From positions 1 to 64,000 of the forward strand of contig JBBDRB010000070.1 of assembly GCA_040905685.1 (NCBI GenBank): DNA of 64,000 bases. Direction: 5' to 3'. Below are positions 7,406 through 16,157 of the stretch, piece by piece (the first letter of the stretch is position 1; the number at the start of each line of letters is the position of its first letter). Position numbers and translations under genes: made by a program. The notes under the pieces were generated by a model. That model saw only the letters and a list, made by a program, of their open reading frames with translations. It had not been told where the DNA came from and ran no database searches. This DNA is from JBBDMU01 sp040905685 (GTDB taxonomy: Bacteria; Bacteroidota; Rhodothermia; Balneolales; Natronogracilivirgulaceae).

Positions 7406-8395
7406 CTACACGGCGATGCTGAAGGATTGTTTTTCATCGAAGTTCAGCAGAAGCTCCAGGATGGGTTGAAGCTCGTCTTGCTGCATGATGTCAACGCGCA
7501 GATGTTTTCCGTTGCGGACCCCTTTGAGGTAGTTGCCGTAATGCTTTTTCATCATGATGATACCGTAGCGCTCACCGTGATGGGTAACCGAGGATTTGAG
7601 CTGTTCGGCGCACATTTCCAGTTTTTCGCTTACCGAGGCTTCGGGAAGCATTTCCCCGGTTTCCAGATAGTGATGCATCTGGCGGAATATCCACGGGTTG
7701 CCGATGGCCGCCCGGCCAACCATGAGCCCGTCCACGCCGGTTTCATCGAACAGCTTTTTGGCATCGGCCGGCGTGCAGATGTCGCCGTTGGCGATTACCG
7801 GAATTTCAAGACCAGGTGTATCTTTCAGCCGTTTAAAGTATTCCCAGCGGGCATCTCCCTTATACCCCTGGGAGCGCGTTCTTGCATGCACCGTCAGGGC
7901 CCGGACCCCGGCCCGCTGTAGCATCAGGGCCACTTCCTGGATCCGTATGGTGCTTTCATCCCATCCCAGCCTCGTCTTCACCGTCACGGGCAAATCAGTG
8001 GCATCGACAACGGTGCCGGCCATGCGTTCCATCATCGGCAGGTCTCTCAGGCACGCTGACCCGGCGTTTTTTTTGACGATCTTATAAACCGGGCAGCCAA
8101 AATTGATATCGATGAGATCGGGCTCGTTGGCCTGGGCAACCCGGGCCGCCCCGTGCATGGCCTCTTCCCGGCCGCCGAAGATCTGAATGCCAAACGGCCT
8201 TTCCATTGCCTCGAACTGCATCTTATGGCGGGAGGCATCCGTATCGCGGATAATGGACTCTGAACTGATGAATTCGGTATACACCAGATTAGCCCCCTGC
8301 TTTTTGCACATCTGCCGAAAGGGCGAATCGGTTACATCCTCCATGGGCGCCAGAAGCAGTGGCCGGTTACCGATATTTAAGGGTCCGATTTTCAT
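7406..8395 (-). CDS. dusB: tRNA-dihydrouridine synthase DusB
   Basis: FMN- and NADPH-dependent enzyme that reduces a uridine in the tRNA D-loop to dihydrouridine. The N-terminus LLLAPMEDVTDSPFR is the Dus TIM-barrel start. DINFGCPV followed by GSACLRD holds the catalytic cysteine region, and TVKTRLGWDE and PVIANGDI are the expected FMN-binding strands, followed by DGLMVGRAAIGNPW. At 329 residues with a helical C-terminal domain it is full length. The overall pattern fits DusB best, but the three Dus subfamilies are hard to separate by eye. It is probably the first gene of a dusB-desulfurase transcript. Confidence 0.9.
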   Translation of the reverse strand: MKIGPLNIGNRPLLLAPMEDVTDSPFRQMCKKQGANLVYTEFISSESIIRDTDASRHKMQFEAMERPFGIQIFGGREEAMHGAARVAQANEPDLIDINFGCPVYKIVKKNAGSACLRDLPMMERMAGTVVDATDLPVTVKTRLGWDESTIRIQEVALMLQRAGVRALTVHARTRSQGYKGDARWEYFKRLKDTPGLEIPVIANGDICTPADAKKLFDETGVDGLMVGRAAIGNPWIFRQMHHYLETGEMLPEASVSEKLEMCAEQLKSSVTHHGERYGIIMMKKHYGNYLKGVRNGKHLRVDIMQQDELQPILELLLNFDEKQSFSIAV

Positions 8396-8477
8396 CGTTA
8401 TATCTGTGAGTTGCTAAAAAATTATTTAGTTTTAAAGTTAAGCAGTTTTATTGGAATTTGCTCAGACCGTACGCAAT

Positions 8478-8506
8478 TTGACAAAAAAGCGTTATCAAAA
8501 TACATT
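8478..8506 (+). promoter_or_regulatory. Candidate sigma-70-type promoter for fbaB
   Basis: TTGACA (8478-8483), a 17-base spacer and TACATT (8501-8506) give a full -35 match and four of six at -10. The start site would leave a leader of about 105 bases before the fbaB ATG. A second A/T-rich segment at about 8565-8585 could also serve. The leader ends with AAGGAG at 8605-8610, one of the clearest Shine-Dalgarno sequences in the window. Confidence 0.4.
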
Positions 8507-8617
8507 TTAAACCGGAACCATTTCTTACTTCCTTTATCTGTATACCAGAACACTTAAGATGTTAAGTTCGTATATTATAAAGATAATTAATTAGAAAATA
8601 ACTGAAGGAGAATAACC

Positions 8618-9694
8618 ATGTCGGTAGCTGAACAAACCATTCAGGAGTTGCTTGGTGATGATGCTGAAAAACTGCTAAATCACTCGTGTAAAACTATTTT
8701 AAAAGACCAGATCCACATCCCTTCGTCTGATTATGTGGATACGATCTACAAGGAATCCAATCGCAATAACCGGGTTTTAGGTAATTTGCAGTCCCTTATC
8801 AATAACGGGAGACTGGGCGGGACCGGTTACCTGTCCATTTTGCCTGTCGATCAGGGAATTGAGCATTCGGCCGGCGCATCATTTGCCAAGAACCCCGCTT
8901 ATTTTGATCCTGAGAATATCGTTAAACTTGCCCTTGAGGGCGGTTGTAATGCCGTGGCCTCGACGTTTGGGGTACTGGCCAGCGTCTCCAGAAAATATGC
9001 CCATAAGATTCCGTTTATCGTCAAGATCAATCACAACGAATTGATGACCTACCCCAATACCTATGAGCAGATTACTTTCGGGACGGTAGATCAGGCTTAC
9101 GATATGGGCGCCGTCGCCGTAGGGGCAACCATCTATTTCGGGTCGGAGGATTCCAGGCGTCAGATCGTGGAAATTTCAGAAGCCTTTGCCTATGCTCATG
9201 AACTTGGATTGGCTACCATCCTGTGGTGCTATACCAGAAATGACGCTTTCAAGGTAAACGGCAAAGACTATCACGTTGCAGCCGATCTGACCGGTCAGGC
9301 TAATCATATTGGCGTGACCATACAGGCGGATATCATTAAGCAGAAATTACCGGAGCTCACCGGCGGTTTCAAAGCATTGAATACCGGCGGTTCTTCCTAC
9401 GGAAAACTGGATGAGCGTATCTATACGGAATTGTCCTCAGATCACCCTATTGATCTGACCCGTTACCAGGTCGCCAATTGCTACATGGGCCGTGCCGGGC
9501 TGATCAATTCAGGCGGCGCCTCCGGCGAAAATGATTTCGTCGATGCGGCCAAAACAGCCGTAGTTAACAAGCGCGCCGGTGGAATGGGGCTTATCAGCGG
9601 GCGAAAAGCCTTCCAGAGACCGATGAGCGAAGGCATTGAACTGCTGAACCTGATCCAGGATGTATATCTGGATGACAGCATTACCATAGCCTGA
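8618..9694 (+). CDS. fbaB: Class I fructose-bisphosphate aldolase (FbaB/DhnA type)
   Basis: Schiff-base aldolase that splits fructose-1,6-bisphosphate to DHAP and glyceraldehyde-3-phosphate, or runs in reverse. Family landmarks are the start region with LGNLQSLINNGRLGGTGYLS, the ILPVDQGIEHSAG strand (the DxGxEH motif of DhnA aldolases), FIVKINHNELMTYP, GAVAVGATIYFGSEDSR and the final GASGENDF and GGMGLISGRKAFQRP segments, which form the phosphate site. The length of 358 residues matches bacterial FbaB. Its own promoter-like element, strong ribosome site and downstream hairpin suggest a single-gene, well-expressed unit. With pgk and the PFK in this window it covers three steps of lower and middle glycolysis. 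Confidence 0.93.
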   Translation: MSVAEQTIQELLGDDAEKLLNHSCKTILKDQIHIPSSDYVDTIYKESNRNNRVLGNLQSLINNGRLGGTGYLSILPVDQGIEHSAGASFAKNPAYFDPENIVKLALEGGCNAVASTFGVLASVSRKYAHKIPFIVKINHNELMTYPNTYEQITFGTVDQAYDMGAVAVGATIYFGSEDSRRQIVEISEAFAYAHELGLATILWCYTRNDAFKVNGKDYHVAADLTGQANHIGVTIQADIIKQKLPELTGGFKALNTGGSSYGKLDERIYTELSSDHPIDLTRYQVANCYMGRAGLINSGGASGENDFVDAAKTAVVNKRAGGMGLISGRKAFQRPMSEGIELLNLIQDVYLDDSITIA

Positions 9695-9720
9695 TCCATT
9701 CTTATGGGTATCACGAAAAT

Positions 9721-9750
9721 AAGGCCCTATCACGCAAGTGGTAAGGCCTT
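9721..9750 (+). terminator. Hairpin terminator after fbaB
   Basis: Stem AAGGCCCTATCAC (9721-9733) pairs with GTGGTAAGGCCTT (9738-9750) with one mismatch and one G-T pair, around a GCAA tetraloop. The following bases CTTTCGTATATT are T-rich but broken. It starts 27 bases past the fbaB stop. The stem is strong enough that the call is likely, though the U-tract is poor. Confidence 0.65.
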
Positions 9751-9768
9751 CTTTCGTATATTAGTCTG

Positions 9769-10743
9769 ATGGAAAAGAAAACTATGCCGGAAAACAAAGT
9801 CTGTTCTCTGTTAAATATCCGATATCCGATCATTCAGGCCGGAATGGTGTGGTGTTCGGGATGGAAGCTGGCCTCTGCGGTATCCAACAAGGGCGGGCTG
9901 GGCCTCATCGGGTCCGGATCCATGTATCCGGAAACGCTCCGGGAGCATATCCGAAAGTGCAAAAAGGCGACCGGCAAACCTTTCGGCGTCAATATTCCGC
10001 TGCTGTACCCTGAAATAGAAAAGATCATGCAGGTGGTCGCAGACGAACAGGTGAAGATCGTGTTCACCTCGGCCGGTAATCCTGCAAAGTTTACCCCATG
10101 GCTCAAAGAACACGGCATCACCGTGGTCCATGTTGTCCCCACCGCATCGCTGGCCGTGAAGTGCCAGGAAAAAGGGGTAGACGCCGTGGTTTGCGAAGGA
10201 TTTGAGGCCGGCGGACATAACGGTAAGGATGAGATCACCTCCATGTGCCTTATACCTCAGGTAGCCGATGCCGTCTCGATCCCCGTCATAGCCGCCGGAG
10301 GCATCGGCGACGGCCGAGCGATCGCTGCGGCTATGGCTTTAGGTGCCGACGGGGTTCAGATTGGCAGCCGGTTTGCGGTAACACAGGAAAGTTCAGCACA
10401 TTTCGGATTTAAAAACGTTGTGATAAAGGCAGAAGAAAATGCCACCATGCTGACGATGAAAAAGGTTGTTCCCGTGCGGATGATAAAGAATCAATTCTAT
10501 GAACAGGTAAAAGAAGCTGAGGAGCGATGCGCCGATGCCAAAGAACTCAGAGTGCTCCTGGGCCGCGGACGGGCTAAAAAAGGGATATTCGAAGGCGATC
10601 TGGACGAGGGAGAACTGGAGATCGGGCAGGTATCCGGACTGATAAATGACATCCCTTCCGCCGCCGGTGTTTTCGACCGCCTCCTCAGCCAATGCTGCGG
10701 GACCATCGGTAACCTCGGGGAAACGAAAAGTTGGTTCAGTTAA
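9769..10743 (+). CDS. Nitronate monooxygenase / FabK-like FMN oxidoreductase
   Basis: TIM-barrel flavoprotein of the NMO/2-nitropropane dioxygenase family, which includes the enoyl-ACP reductase FabK and nitronate-detoxifying enzymes. Seen: YPIIQAGMVWCSGWKLASAV, the phosphate-binding PFGVNIPL strand, EGFEAGGHNG with the conserved GGH histidine, IPVIAAGGIGDGRAI and ADGVQIGSRF. The 324 residues are of normal length. FabK-type enzymes usually sit in fatty-acid gene clusters; here the neighbours are an aldolase and a UPF0104 membrane protein, so the substrate remains open. An alternative ATG lies five codons in. One base separates its stop from the next ATG. Confidence 0.85.
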   Translation: MEKKTMPENKVCSLLNIRYPIIQAGMVWCSGWKLASAVSNKGGLGLIGSGSMYPETLREHIRKCKKATGKPFGVNIPLLYPEIEKIMQVVADEQVKIVFTSAGNPAKFTPWLKEHGITVVHVVPTASLAVKCQEKGVDAVVCEGFEAGGHNGKDEITSMCLIPQVADAVSIPVIAAGGIGDGRAIAAAMALGADGVQIGSRFAVTQESSAHFGFKNVVIKAEENATMLTMKKVVPVRMIKNQFYEQVKEAEERCADAKELRVLLGRGRAKKGIFEGDLDEGELEIGQVSGLINDIPSAAGVFDRLLSQCCGTIGNLGETKSWFS

Positions 10744-10744
10744 T

Positions 10745-11839
10745 ATGAAATCCGCCATTCAACACAATATCGGGGATATAAGTCAATATTTTTCAAAAAA
10801 ATATTTATTCATCTCCATTTCCCTGAGCGTGATAAGCCTCGTGGTACTGGTGTATTTTACCTACACGCCGGACTTCTTCCAGCATGTGCGTCTGAAGCGG
10901 CTGCCCGGACTGCTGATCGCCTTTACCGTTGCCGCCCTGAGGGTGTGGTTTTTTGCCGCCAAACTGCGGTACTTGTCGGAGCAGAAGCTAAGCTGGGCTG
11001 CTTCCTTCCGGGTGGTGTTTACCTGGGATTTTACCTCTTCGATAACCCCGTCCACCATTGGCGGAGCTCCGCTGGCAACCTATGCCATGACCCGGGAGAA
11101 AATTACCCTCGGCCAGTCCAGTGCCATCATGATCTACGGGATCATGCTCGATCAGCTTCTGCTGCTGTTTATGATCCCGGGCTTGCTGGTGGCCGGCATG
11201 TATTTTGCCATCGTGCCGGAAAACGTCGGCCGCCTGGGCCAGGGAGCCATGCTATTGATGTACCTGATGCTGCTTTCCTATGCGGTCGTGCTGATCTATG
11301 GCGTGTTCAGAAATCCCTCTATCCTGAAGAAAACGGTAAATTTCATATTTCGCCTGCCCTTATTGAACCGGTATAAAGAACCCATTGCCAGGGAAACCGA
11401 AACGCTGGAATCAACTTCCCATGAATTAAGGAAAAAGCCGTTCCGGTTTGTGCTGACCGCTTTTTCTCTGTCCACCCTGACCTGGATTGCCAGGGCATCC
11501 CTTCCGACTATCGTCGTACTGAGCTTCCTGCCGGCCGATGAGGTGCTGTCTCTGTTACGGAGCATGGCCATGGCCCTGGCCAGCATGTTTATGCCCACCC
11601 CCGGTGGCAGTGGAGGTGTGGAAGGATTGTTTGCCATCTTTCAGGGTCCGCTCATCGAGCGTAAGGCGTTTTTAGGGATTTCCGTGTTCATGTGGCGCCT
11701 GATCAGTTATTACATACCCGTCGGAATCGGTATGATGGTGCTCAGCTGGTATCTGAAGAATCAGGTCGCCGAGGGGGCCGTGCCGGACAGACCCGACAAG
11801 ATCGACCGGCAAGAGGTAACCGAAGTCAGCGAAAAATGA
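10745..11839 (+). CDS. UPF0104 / lysylphosphatidylglycerol synthase-like membrane protein
   Basis: Integral membrane protein of the UPF0104 flippase-like family, related to the membrane domain of MprF. About eight hydrophobic helices are visible from residue 20 onward (for example LFISISLSVISLVVLVYF, and SSAIMIYGIMLDQLLLLFMI). The family motifs TPSTIGGAPLATYAM and MPTPGGSGGVEGLF are both present; they form the substrate cavity in MprF relatives. No C-terminal aminoacyl-transferase domain follows, so it is not a complete lysyl-PG synthase. I used the ATG one base after the upstream stop; a longer reading frame overlaps the neighbour and lacks conserved character. It is coupled to the FabK-like gene and probably handles a lipid. 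Confidence 0.85.
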   Translation: MKSAIQHNIGDISQYFSKKYLFISISLSVISLVVLVYFTYTPDFFQHVRLKRLPGLLIAFTVAALRVWFFAAKLRYLSEQKLSWAASFRVVFTWDFTSSITPSTIGGAPLATYAMTREKITLGQSSAIMIYGIMLDQLLLLFMIPGLLVAGMYFAIVPENVGRLGQGAMLLMYLMLLSYAVVLIYGVFRNPSILKKTVNFIFRLPLLNRYKEPIARETETLESTSHELRKKPFRFVLTAFSLSTLTWIARASLPTIVVLSFLPADEVLSLLRSMAMALASMFMPTPGGSGGVEGLFAIFQGPLIERKAFLGISVFMWRLISYYIPVGIGMMVLSWYLKNQVAEGAVPDRPDKIDRQEVTEVSEK

Positions 11840-11847
11840 ACAGGGCG

Positions 11848-13521
11848 CTACATTTGATGTTTCCATCCGTGAGCCAGGGGCAGCTGGCGGCCAATGCCGA
11901 ATGCTTTGGGGCTGACCCGCAATCCCGGCGGGGCCTGCCGGCGTTTATGTTCGTTGCGGTCCACCAGGTTAAGGATGGTTTTGGCAACGGCGGGATCATA
12001 GCCCAGGGAAACAATCTCTTCCAGTCCTTTTTGCTCTTCTATATAGGCTTTTAAAATACCGTCCAGAACATCATAGGCCGGCAGGGAGTCGCTGTCTTTC
12101 TGGTCCGGCCGTAATTCGGCACTGGGTTCCTTGGTAATAATGGCTTCGGGGATGATCTCCTTTTTATAGTAATGGGCATTCAGCCATCGCGACAGGCTAT
12201 AGACTTCATGTTTATACAGATCGGATATGACGGAAATGCCTCCGGCCATATCACCGTAGAGCGTGCAGTACCCGACGGCAAGCTCGGATTTGTTGCCCGT
12301 ATTGATCAACAGATAGCCGAATTTGTTGGCGATGGCCATTAGCAGGACCCCGCGCGAACGGCTTTGCAGGTTTTCTTCGGCCAGGTTAAACGGCATGCCT
12401 TCAAACAAAGGCTCGAGGGTCTTGACAAAGGCCCCGTAGATGTCCCCGATCGGCAGGGTCTGTATTTTCATGCCAAGGTTACCGGCCAGTTTTTCGGAAT
12501 CGGTAACGCTGCCTGCCGAGGAAAATCCCGAGGGCATGGTGATGCCCGTAACGTTTTCAGAGCCCAGCGCTTCGACGGCAATGGCGGCCGTCAGGGCGGA
12601 ATCAATGCCCCCGCTCAGCCCCAGGATGACTTTTTTTGACAGGCGGCTTTTTTCAAAATAATCCCGAAGCCCCAGCGAAAGCGCCTTGAAGACTTCTTCA
12701 TCGGGTTGCAGGCGAGGGGAGACCTGGTTATGCGTGGGGTTCATGGTTCCTGTTCCGGCATCCCATACGGCATCCACGAAGCCTTCCCCGAATAGTTCCG
12801 CACGCTCCAGGATCATGCCTTCTGAGTCCACGACCATGGAATCGCCATCGAAGATCAATTCCGTATTGGCTCCCACCTGGTTGGCATACACCACCGGAAT
12901 ATGAAGTCTCCGGGCGTGATCCTGAAGCATCTTTTTGCGGAATCCGGGTTTGTTCCGTGAAAAAGGTGACGCCGCAATGTTGATCAGCAGATCGGCCCCT
13001 TTATCCGATAAAATGGCGACCGGATCATAGGCATAATTGTGGTAGATGAATTCATTGCGGGTATTCCAGATATCTTCGCAAATGGTAATGCCCAGCCGGC
13101 AGCCCCTGAACTCAACGAGTCTGAACTCCGTATTGGATTCAAAATACCGGGATTCATCGAATACATCGTAGGTCGGAAGCAGCGTTTTGTGGGTGACGGC
13201 CTTAAGCTCACCTTGATGGGCAAAAACGGCCGAGTTGAACAGCGGCCGACCGGTTTTGGACAGGTTGCGGACCGGAGAGCCGAAAAGCAGGCCGGTTTCT
13301 CCCGTTGATTCAATGATTTTCTGCAGTTCGGCCTCCGTCTTTTTCAAGAAGGATTCGCGTTCGAGCAGATCCATCGGCGGATACCCGCACAGGCACATTT
13401 CCGGAAGGATGAGCAGGTCAATGGATTCTTTCTCCGCTTTTTTCAGGCTGGTCCGTATTTTAGCCGCATTGCCTTCGATATCACCGACGATAGGATTAAG
13501 CTGTTCAGATCTGATGCGCAT
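11848..13521 (-). CDS. nadE: Glutamine-hydrolysing NAD+ synthase
   Basis: Makes NAD+ from nicotinic acid adenine dinucleotide, ATP and glutamine. The N-terminal nitrilase-type glutaminase domain (about 1-260) carries the Glu-Lys-Cys triad in LLILPEMCLCGYPP, KTLLPTYDVFDE and GITICEDIWN. The C-terminal synthetase domain starts at VILGLSGGIDSALTAAIA, the SGGxDS pyrophosphatase loop, and continues with TGNKSELAVGYCTLYGDMAG and KEPSAELRPDQKD. At 557 residues it has the two-domain length and needs no separate ammonia source. It converges with the UPF0104 gene, with only eight bases between the stops. The exported amidohydrolase upstream on the same strand is 29 bases away. Confidence 0.96.
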   Translation of the reverse strand: MRIRSEQLNPIVGDIEGNAAKIRTSLKKAEKESIDLLILPEMCLCGYPPMDLLERESFLKKTEAELQKIIESTGETGLLFGSPVRNLSKTGRPLFNSAVFAHQGELKAVTHKTLLPTYDVFDESRYFESNTEFRLVEFRGCRLGITICEDIWNTRNEFIYHNYAYDPVAILSDKGADLLINIAASPFSRNKPGFRKKMLQDHARRLHIPVVYANQVGANTELIFDGDSMVVDSEGMILERAELFGEGFVDAVWDAGTGTMNPTHNQVSPRLQPDEEVFKALSLGLRDYFEKSRLSKKVILGLSGGIDSALTAAIAVEALGSENVTGITMPSGFSSAGSVTDSEKLAGNLGMKIQTLPIGDIYGAFVKTLEPLFEGMPFNLAEENLQSRSRGVLLMAIANKFGYLLINTGNKSELAVGYCTLYGDMAGGISVISDLYKHEVYSLSRWLNAHYYKKEIIPEAIITKEPSAELRPDQKDSDSLPAYDVLDGILKAYIEEQKGLEEIVSLGYDPAVAKTILNLVDRNEHKRRQAPPGLRVSPKAFGIGRQLPLAHGWKHQM

Positions 13522-13550
13522 GGATTAATGGGTTGGATAGGAGTTGAAGT

Positions 13551-15221
13551 TCATCGTTTATACACCCGGTCGCCGCCAAGCCAGGTTTCAAGTACCCGGA
13601 TCGTGGGGATCTCGCTGAGGGAAATGGCAAACGGGTCTTTGTCCACGAGTATGAAATCGGCCCACTTCCCCCGCTCGAGGCTGCCCGTAACCTTTTCCTG
13701 ATGGGCCGCGAAGGCCGCGTTGATGGTAAACGAGCGGAAGGCTTCCTCGCGGGTCATGGCCTGTTCCGGGTACCAGCCACCGTTGGGGTGGCCGTTAAGA
13801 TCGGTCCGGGCCACCGCTGAGAACAGGCCGTGGAAAGGGTTGGTTTCTTCTATAGGGAAGTCGGACCCTGACGCTACCGGGATTTTTTGATCCCACAGCG
13901 TGCGCCATGCATAGGCGCCCCTGATCCGCTGTTGGCCAAGACGGGCTCCGGCCATGTTCATATCGCTTGTGGCGTGGGTGGGTTGAACGGAAGCGATGAT
14001 GTTCAGTTCTGCGAAACGGGGAAAGTCTCCGGGCGATACCACCTGGGCATGTTCGATGCGGTGACGCAGGTCTGTCTTGCCGTGCCTCCGGCGGACCCGT
14101 TCATGGGCATCCAGGACCAGCCGATTGGCCCGGTCGCCAATGGCATGAATGTTGACCTGAAAGCCCCGCAGGGCAGCCTTTTCGATTTTGGATGCCAGCC
14201 CGGCGGCGTCATGAAAAAGAAGACCGTGATTATCCGGATCGTCAGAATAGGATTCGAGAAGGGCGGCCCCTCGGCTTCCCAGAGCGCCGTCGGTGATTAT
14301 CTTTACGCTGCGCAAAACCAGCTTGTCCTGAAAAAGCGTCTGTGGACCGTCTTTCCCCATCCGGTCGAACGTTTCCCCCGTCCCGTCAATCATGGCATAG
14401 ATGCGGGTCGTCAGCCGGCCGTTTTCGCCATATTCTTTGAACAGGTTATACGGCTCAATACCGGTTCCCGCATCATGCACGCCCGTCAGCCCCGCAGAGC
14501 GCAGTTCCGTTAAGGCCTCATCCAGGGCCCGTCGCTTTTCTCCGGCCGTGGGTTCCGGTACCATCCCGCTTAGCATGGCATTGTCCACCAGCACACCGGT
14601 TGGCGAACCGTCAGCATGACGAATGATCTGTCCCCCGGGCGGGTCCGGCGTTCCGGCTGTAATGCCCGCCGCCTGCAGAGCCAGGCTATTGGCCCAACCG
14701 GCGTGGCTGTCTATGCGCACCAGCCAGACGGGCCGGTCACCGACGGCCCGGTCAAGGTCGGCGGCTACAGGAAACTTGTTTTCCCCCCATAAAGTCTGGT
14801 TCCATCCGCGGCCCTGTATCCATGCAGCTTCGGGATGCTGTTCGGCATAATGGACAACCCGTTCAAGGGCTTCTTCCAGGGAGCGGGTGCCGGCAAGATT
14901 GACGGTAAGGCGGGAGAAGCCAAGACTCATAATATGTCCGTGGGCATCGATCATGCCCGGAAGCAGGACATGGCCGCGGCCATTCACCTGTTTATGGCCC
15001 GGAAACCGTGCCCTGAGGCTGGAATCCCTGCCGGTGGCGTAAACTTTTCCATGCTCCACGAACATGGCGTCAAAATTCGTAAGGGTATCGGCTTGAATGG
15101 TATAGCCTCTTATATTATGGATAAGAAAAGTGTGGTCATCCTCTACGGGGCCGCCTGCTGTAAATCCAACCATTGTAATTGAAAATAAAATCCAATAATA
15201 TTTCATTATGTGTCTCTTCAT
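13551..15221 (-). CDS. Exported amidohydrolase, YtcJ-like (Amidohydro_3)
   Basis: Metal-dependent hydrolase of the amidohydrolase_3 group; substrates in this group range from amides to formamides and are not predictable. The metal-binding DAHGHIMSLG comes early, then HAIGDRANRLVLDAHE, HRIEHAQVVSPGDF and ASGSDFPIEETNPFHGL with the conserved late Asp. Residues about 1-27 (MKRHIMKYYW followed by a hydrophobic run ending FTAGG) look like a signal peptide, so it acts in the periplasm. I chose the ATG at 15221 because longer forms would run into the divergent GNAT gene at 15249; an ATG at 15206 is also possible. A family length of about 550 fits. Confidence 0.88.
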   Translation of the reverse strand: MKRHIMKYYWILFSITMVGFTAGGPVEDDHTFLIHNIRGYTIQADTLTNFDAMFVEHGKVYATGRDSSLRARFPGHKQVNGRGHVLLPGMIDAHGHIMSLGFSRLTVNLAGTRSLEEALERVVHYAEQHPEAAWIQGRGWNQTLWGENKFPVAADLDRAVGDRPVWLVRIDSHAGWANSLALQAAGITAGTPDPPGGQIIRHADGSPTGVLVDNAMLSGMVPEPTAGEKRRALDEALTELRSAGLTGVHDAGTGIEPYNLFKEYGENGRLTTRIYAMIDGTGETFDRMGKDGPQTLFQDKLVLRSVKIITDGALGSRGAALLESYSDDPDNHGLLFHDAAGLASKIEKAALRGFQVNIHAIGDRANRLVLDAHERVRRRHGKTDLRHRIEHAQVVSPGDFPRFAELNIIASVQPTHATSDMNMAGARLGQQRIRGAYAWRTLWDQKIPVASGSDFPIEETNPFHGLFSAVARTDLNGHPNGGWYPEQAMTREEAFRSFTINAAFAAHQEKVTGSLERGKWADFILVDKDPFAISLSEIPTIRVLETWLGGDRVYKR

Positions 15222-15248
15222 TAAGGACCCGGAACCCGAAATATTGCA

Positions 15249-15701
15249 ATGAGAAAGCAAACTCACCTACTGGACGAAGTTCTGGTTCGATCGGTCGATC
15301 TATCCGCGCTGGAAGTTATAAAACCTGTCAATAAAAAGCTTTTCGGGGAAGACAGGATCATCAACGACCTTAATCAGAGAGACCTCCTGATTCTCATCGC
15401 CTATGTGGGCGATATCCCGGCCGGATTCAAGTTAGGGTACGGTCTGGACAGCTCCACCTTTTATTCGGCCAAGAGCGGGGTATTGCCCGAATACCGGCGG
15501 GAGGGCGTTGCCTCAAAACTCCTGTACAGAATGATGCTGGAGGTTAAGAAAAAAGGCTATGAATGCATGGTTTTCGACACCCTGCCGAAGCGTTTCCCCG
15601 GCATGATCAATCTCGGGCTCAAGGAAGGTTTTCTTCCTATATCGGTCGAGTGGAATTCGGTGTATGACGATTACCAGGTCCGGTTGAAGCTGAAGCTATG
15701 A
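15249..15701 (+). CDS. GNAT-family N-acetyltransferase
   Basis: Acetyl-CoA-dependent transferase of 150 residues with the GNAT fold. The acetyl-CoA loop is in VLPEYRREGVASKLLYRMM (the R/Q-x-x-G-x-A pattern), preceded by the strand IPAGFKLGYG and followed by YECMVFDTLP. The acceptor is unknown; such small proteins modify protein N-termini, amines or antibiotics. It starts 27 bases from the divergent amidohydrolase ATG, so both promoters must lie in a very short space or within the genes. Its last six bases overlap the convergent NUDIX gene. Confidence 0.85.
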   Translation: MRKQTHLLDEVLVRSVDLSALEVIKPVNKKLFGEDRIINDLNQRDLLILIAYVGDIPAGFKLGYGLDSSTFYSAKSGVLPEYRREGVASKLLYRMMLEVKKKGYECMVFDTLPKRFPGMINLGLKEGFLPISVEWNSVYDDYQVRLKLKL

Positions 15702-16157
15702 ACGGATGATCTTCGGACCGTTTAAAACCTTGCCGTATTCATCCGGAAAATGCAGCCTGATATGAGCGGGCACCACGGGCAGGTCCCTCAGTTCAGCCAA
15801 AGCAATGAAACGGACATCCTGCAGCAGCTGGTTCCCCATTTCATGTTCGGGGTCATGACCGGTCTTCAACCGCCCCCCCGTTTTATGACAATCATAATAA
15901 AATTCTATGGCATGCAGGGGAGGATCGATGAACTCATGAATGTAGCGCAAGGGTCCGGCCTGAATTTCCAAAGCGGTCTCTTCGAGAAATTCTCTCCCCA
16001 AGGCCGCCTCCAGGGTTTCCCCAAACTCCAGTCCCCCGCCCGGGGGCATCCAGACCGAACCGTCCCTTACCGGATGATCAAGCTTGACCAGCAGCAAGCG
16101 CCCGTCTTCAACCAGAAGCCCGTTTACCCGTAAGCGTACCTTGTTTGTGTAATTCAC
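15696..16157 (-). CDS. NUDIX hydrolase
   Basis: Hydrolyses a nucleoside diphosphate linked to another group. The NUDIX box is GLEFGETLEAALGREFLEET followed by ALEI; it keeps G-x5-E-x7-REUxEE but has Ala where the box normally has its last glycine. It starts with GTG in a GTGA overlap with the pyrG stop, so translation is coupled to CTP synthase. That pairing suggests a role in cleaning or balancing nucleotides, but this is inference from position. The 153 residues form a single domain. The stop overlaps the convergent GNAT gene. Confidence 0.88.
   Translation of the reverse strand: MNYTNKVRLRVNGLLVEDGRLLLVKLDHPVRDGSVWMPPGGGLEFGETLEAALGREFLEETALEIQAGPLRYIHEFIDPPLHAIEFYYDCHKTGGRLKTGHDPEHEMGNQLLQDVRFIALAELRDLPVVPAHIRLHFPDEYGKVLNGPKIIRS

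Noticed and set aside
10646..10744. 33-residue N-terminal extension of the UPF0104 protein
   Set aside because: It overlaps the upstream enzyme gene in another frame and an ATG lies right after that gene's stop.
13887..14513. A 208-codon plus-strand frame inside the amidohydrolase gene
   Set aside because: Lies wholly opposite a conserved enzyme and has no recognisable motifs.
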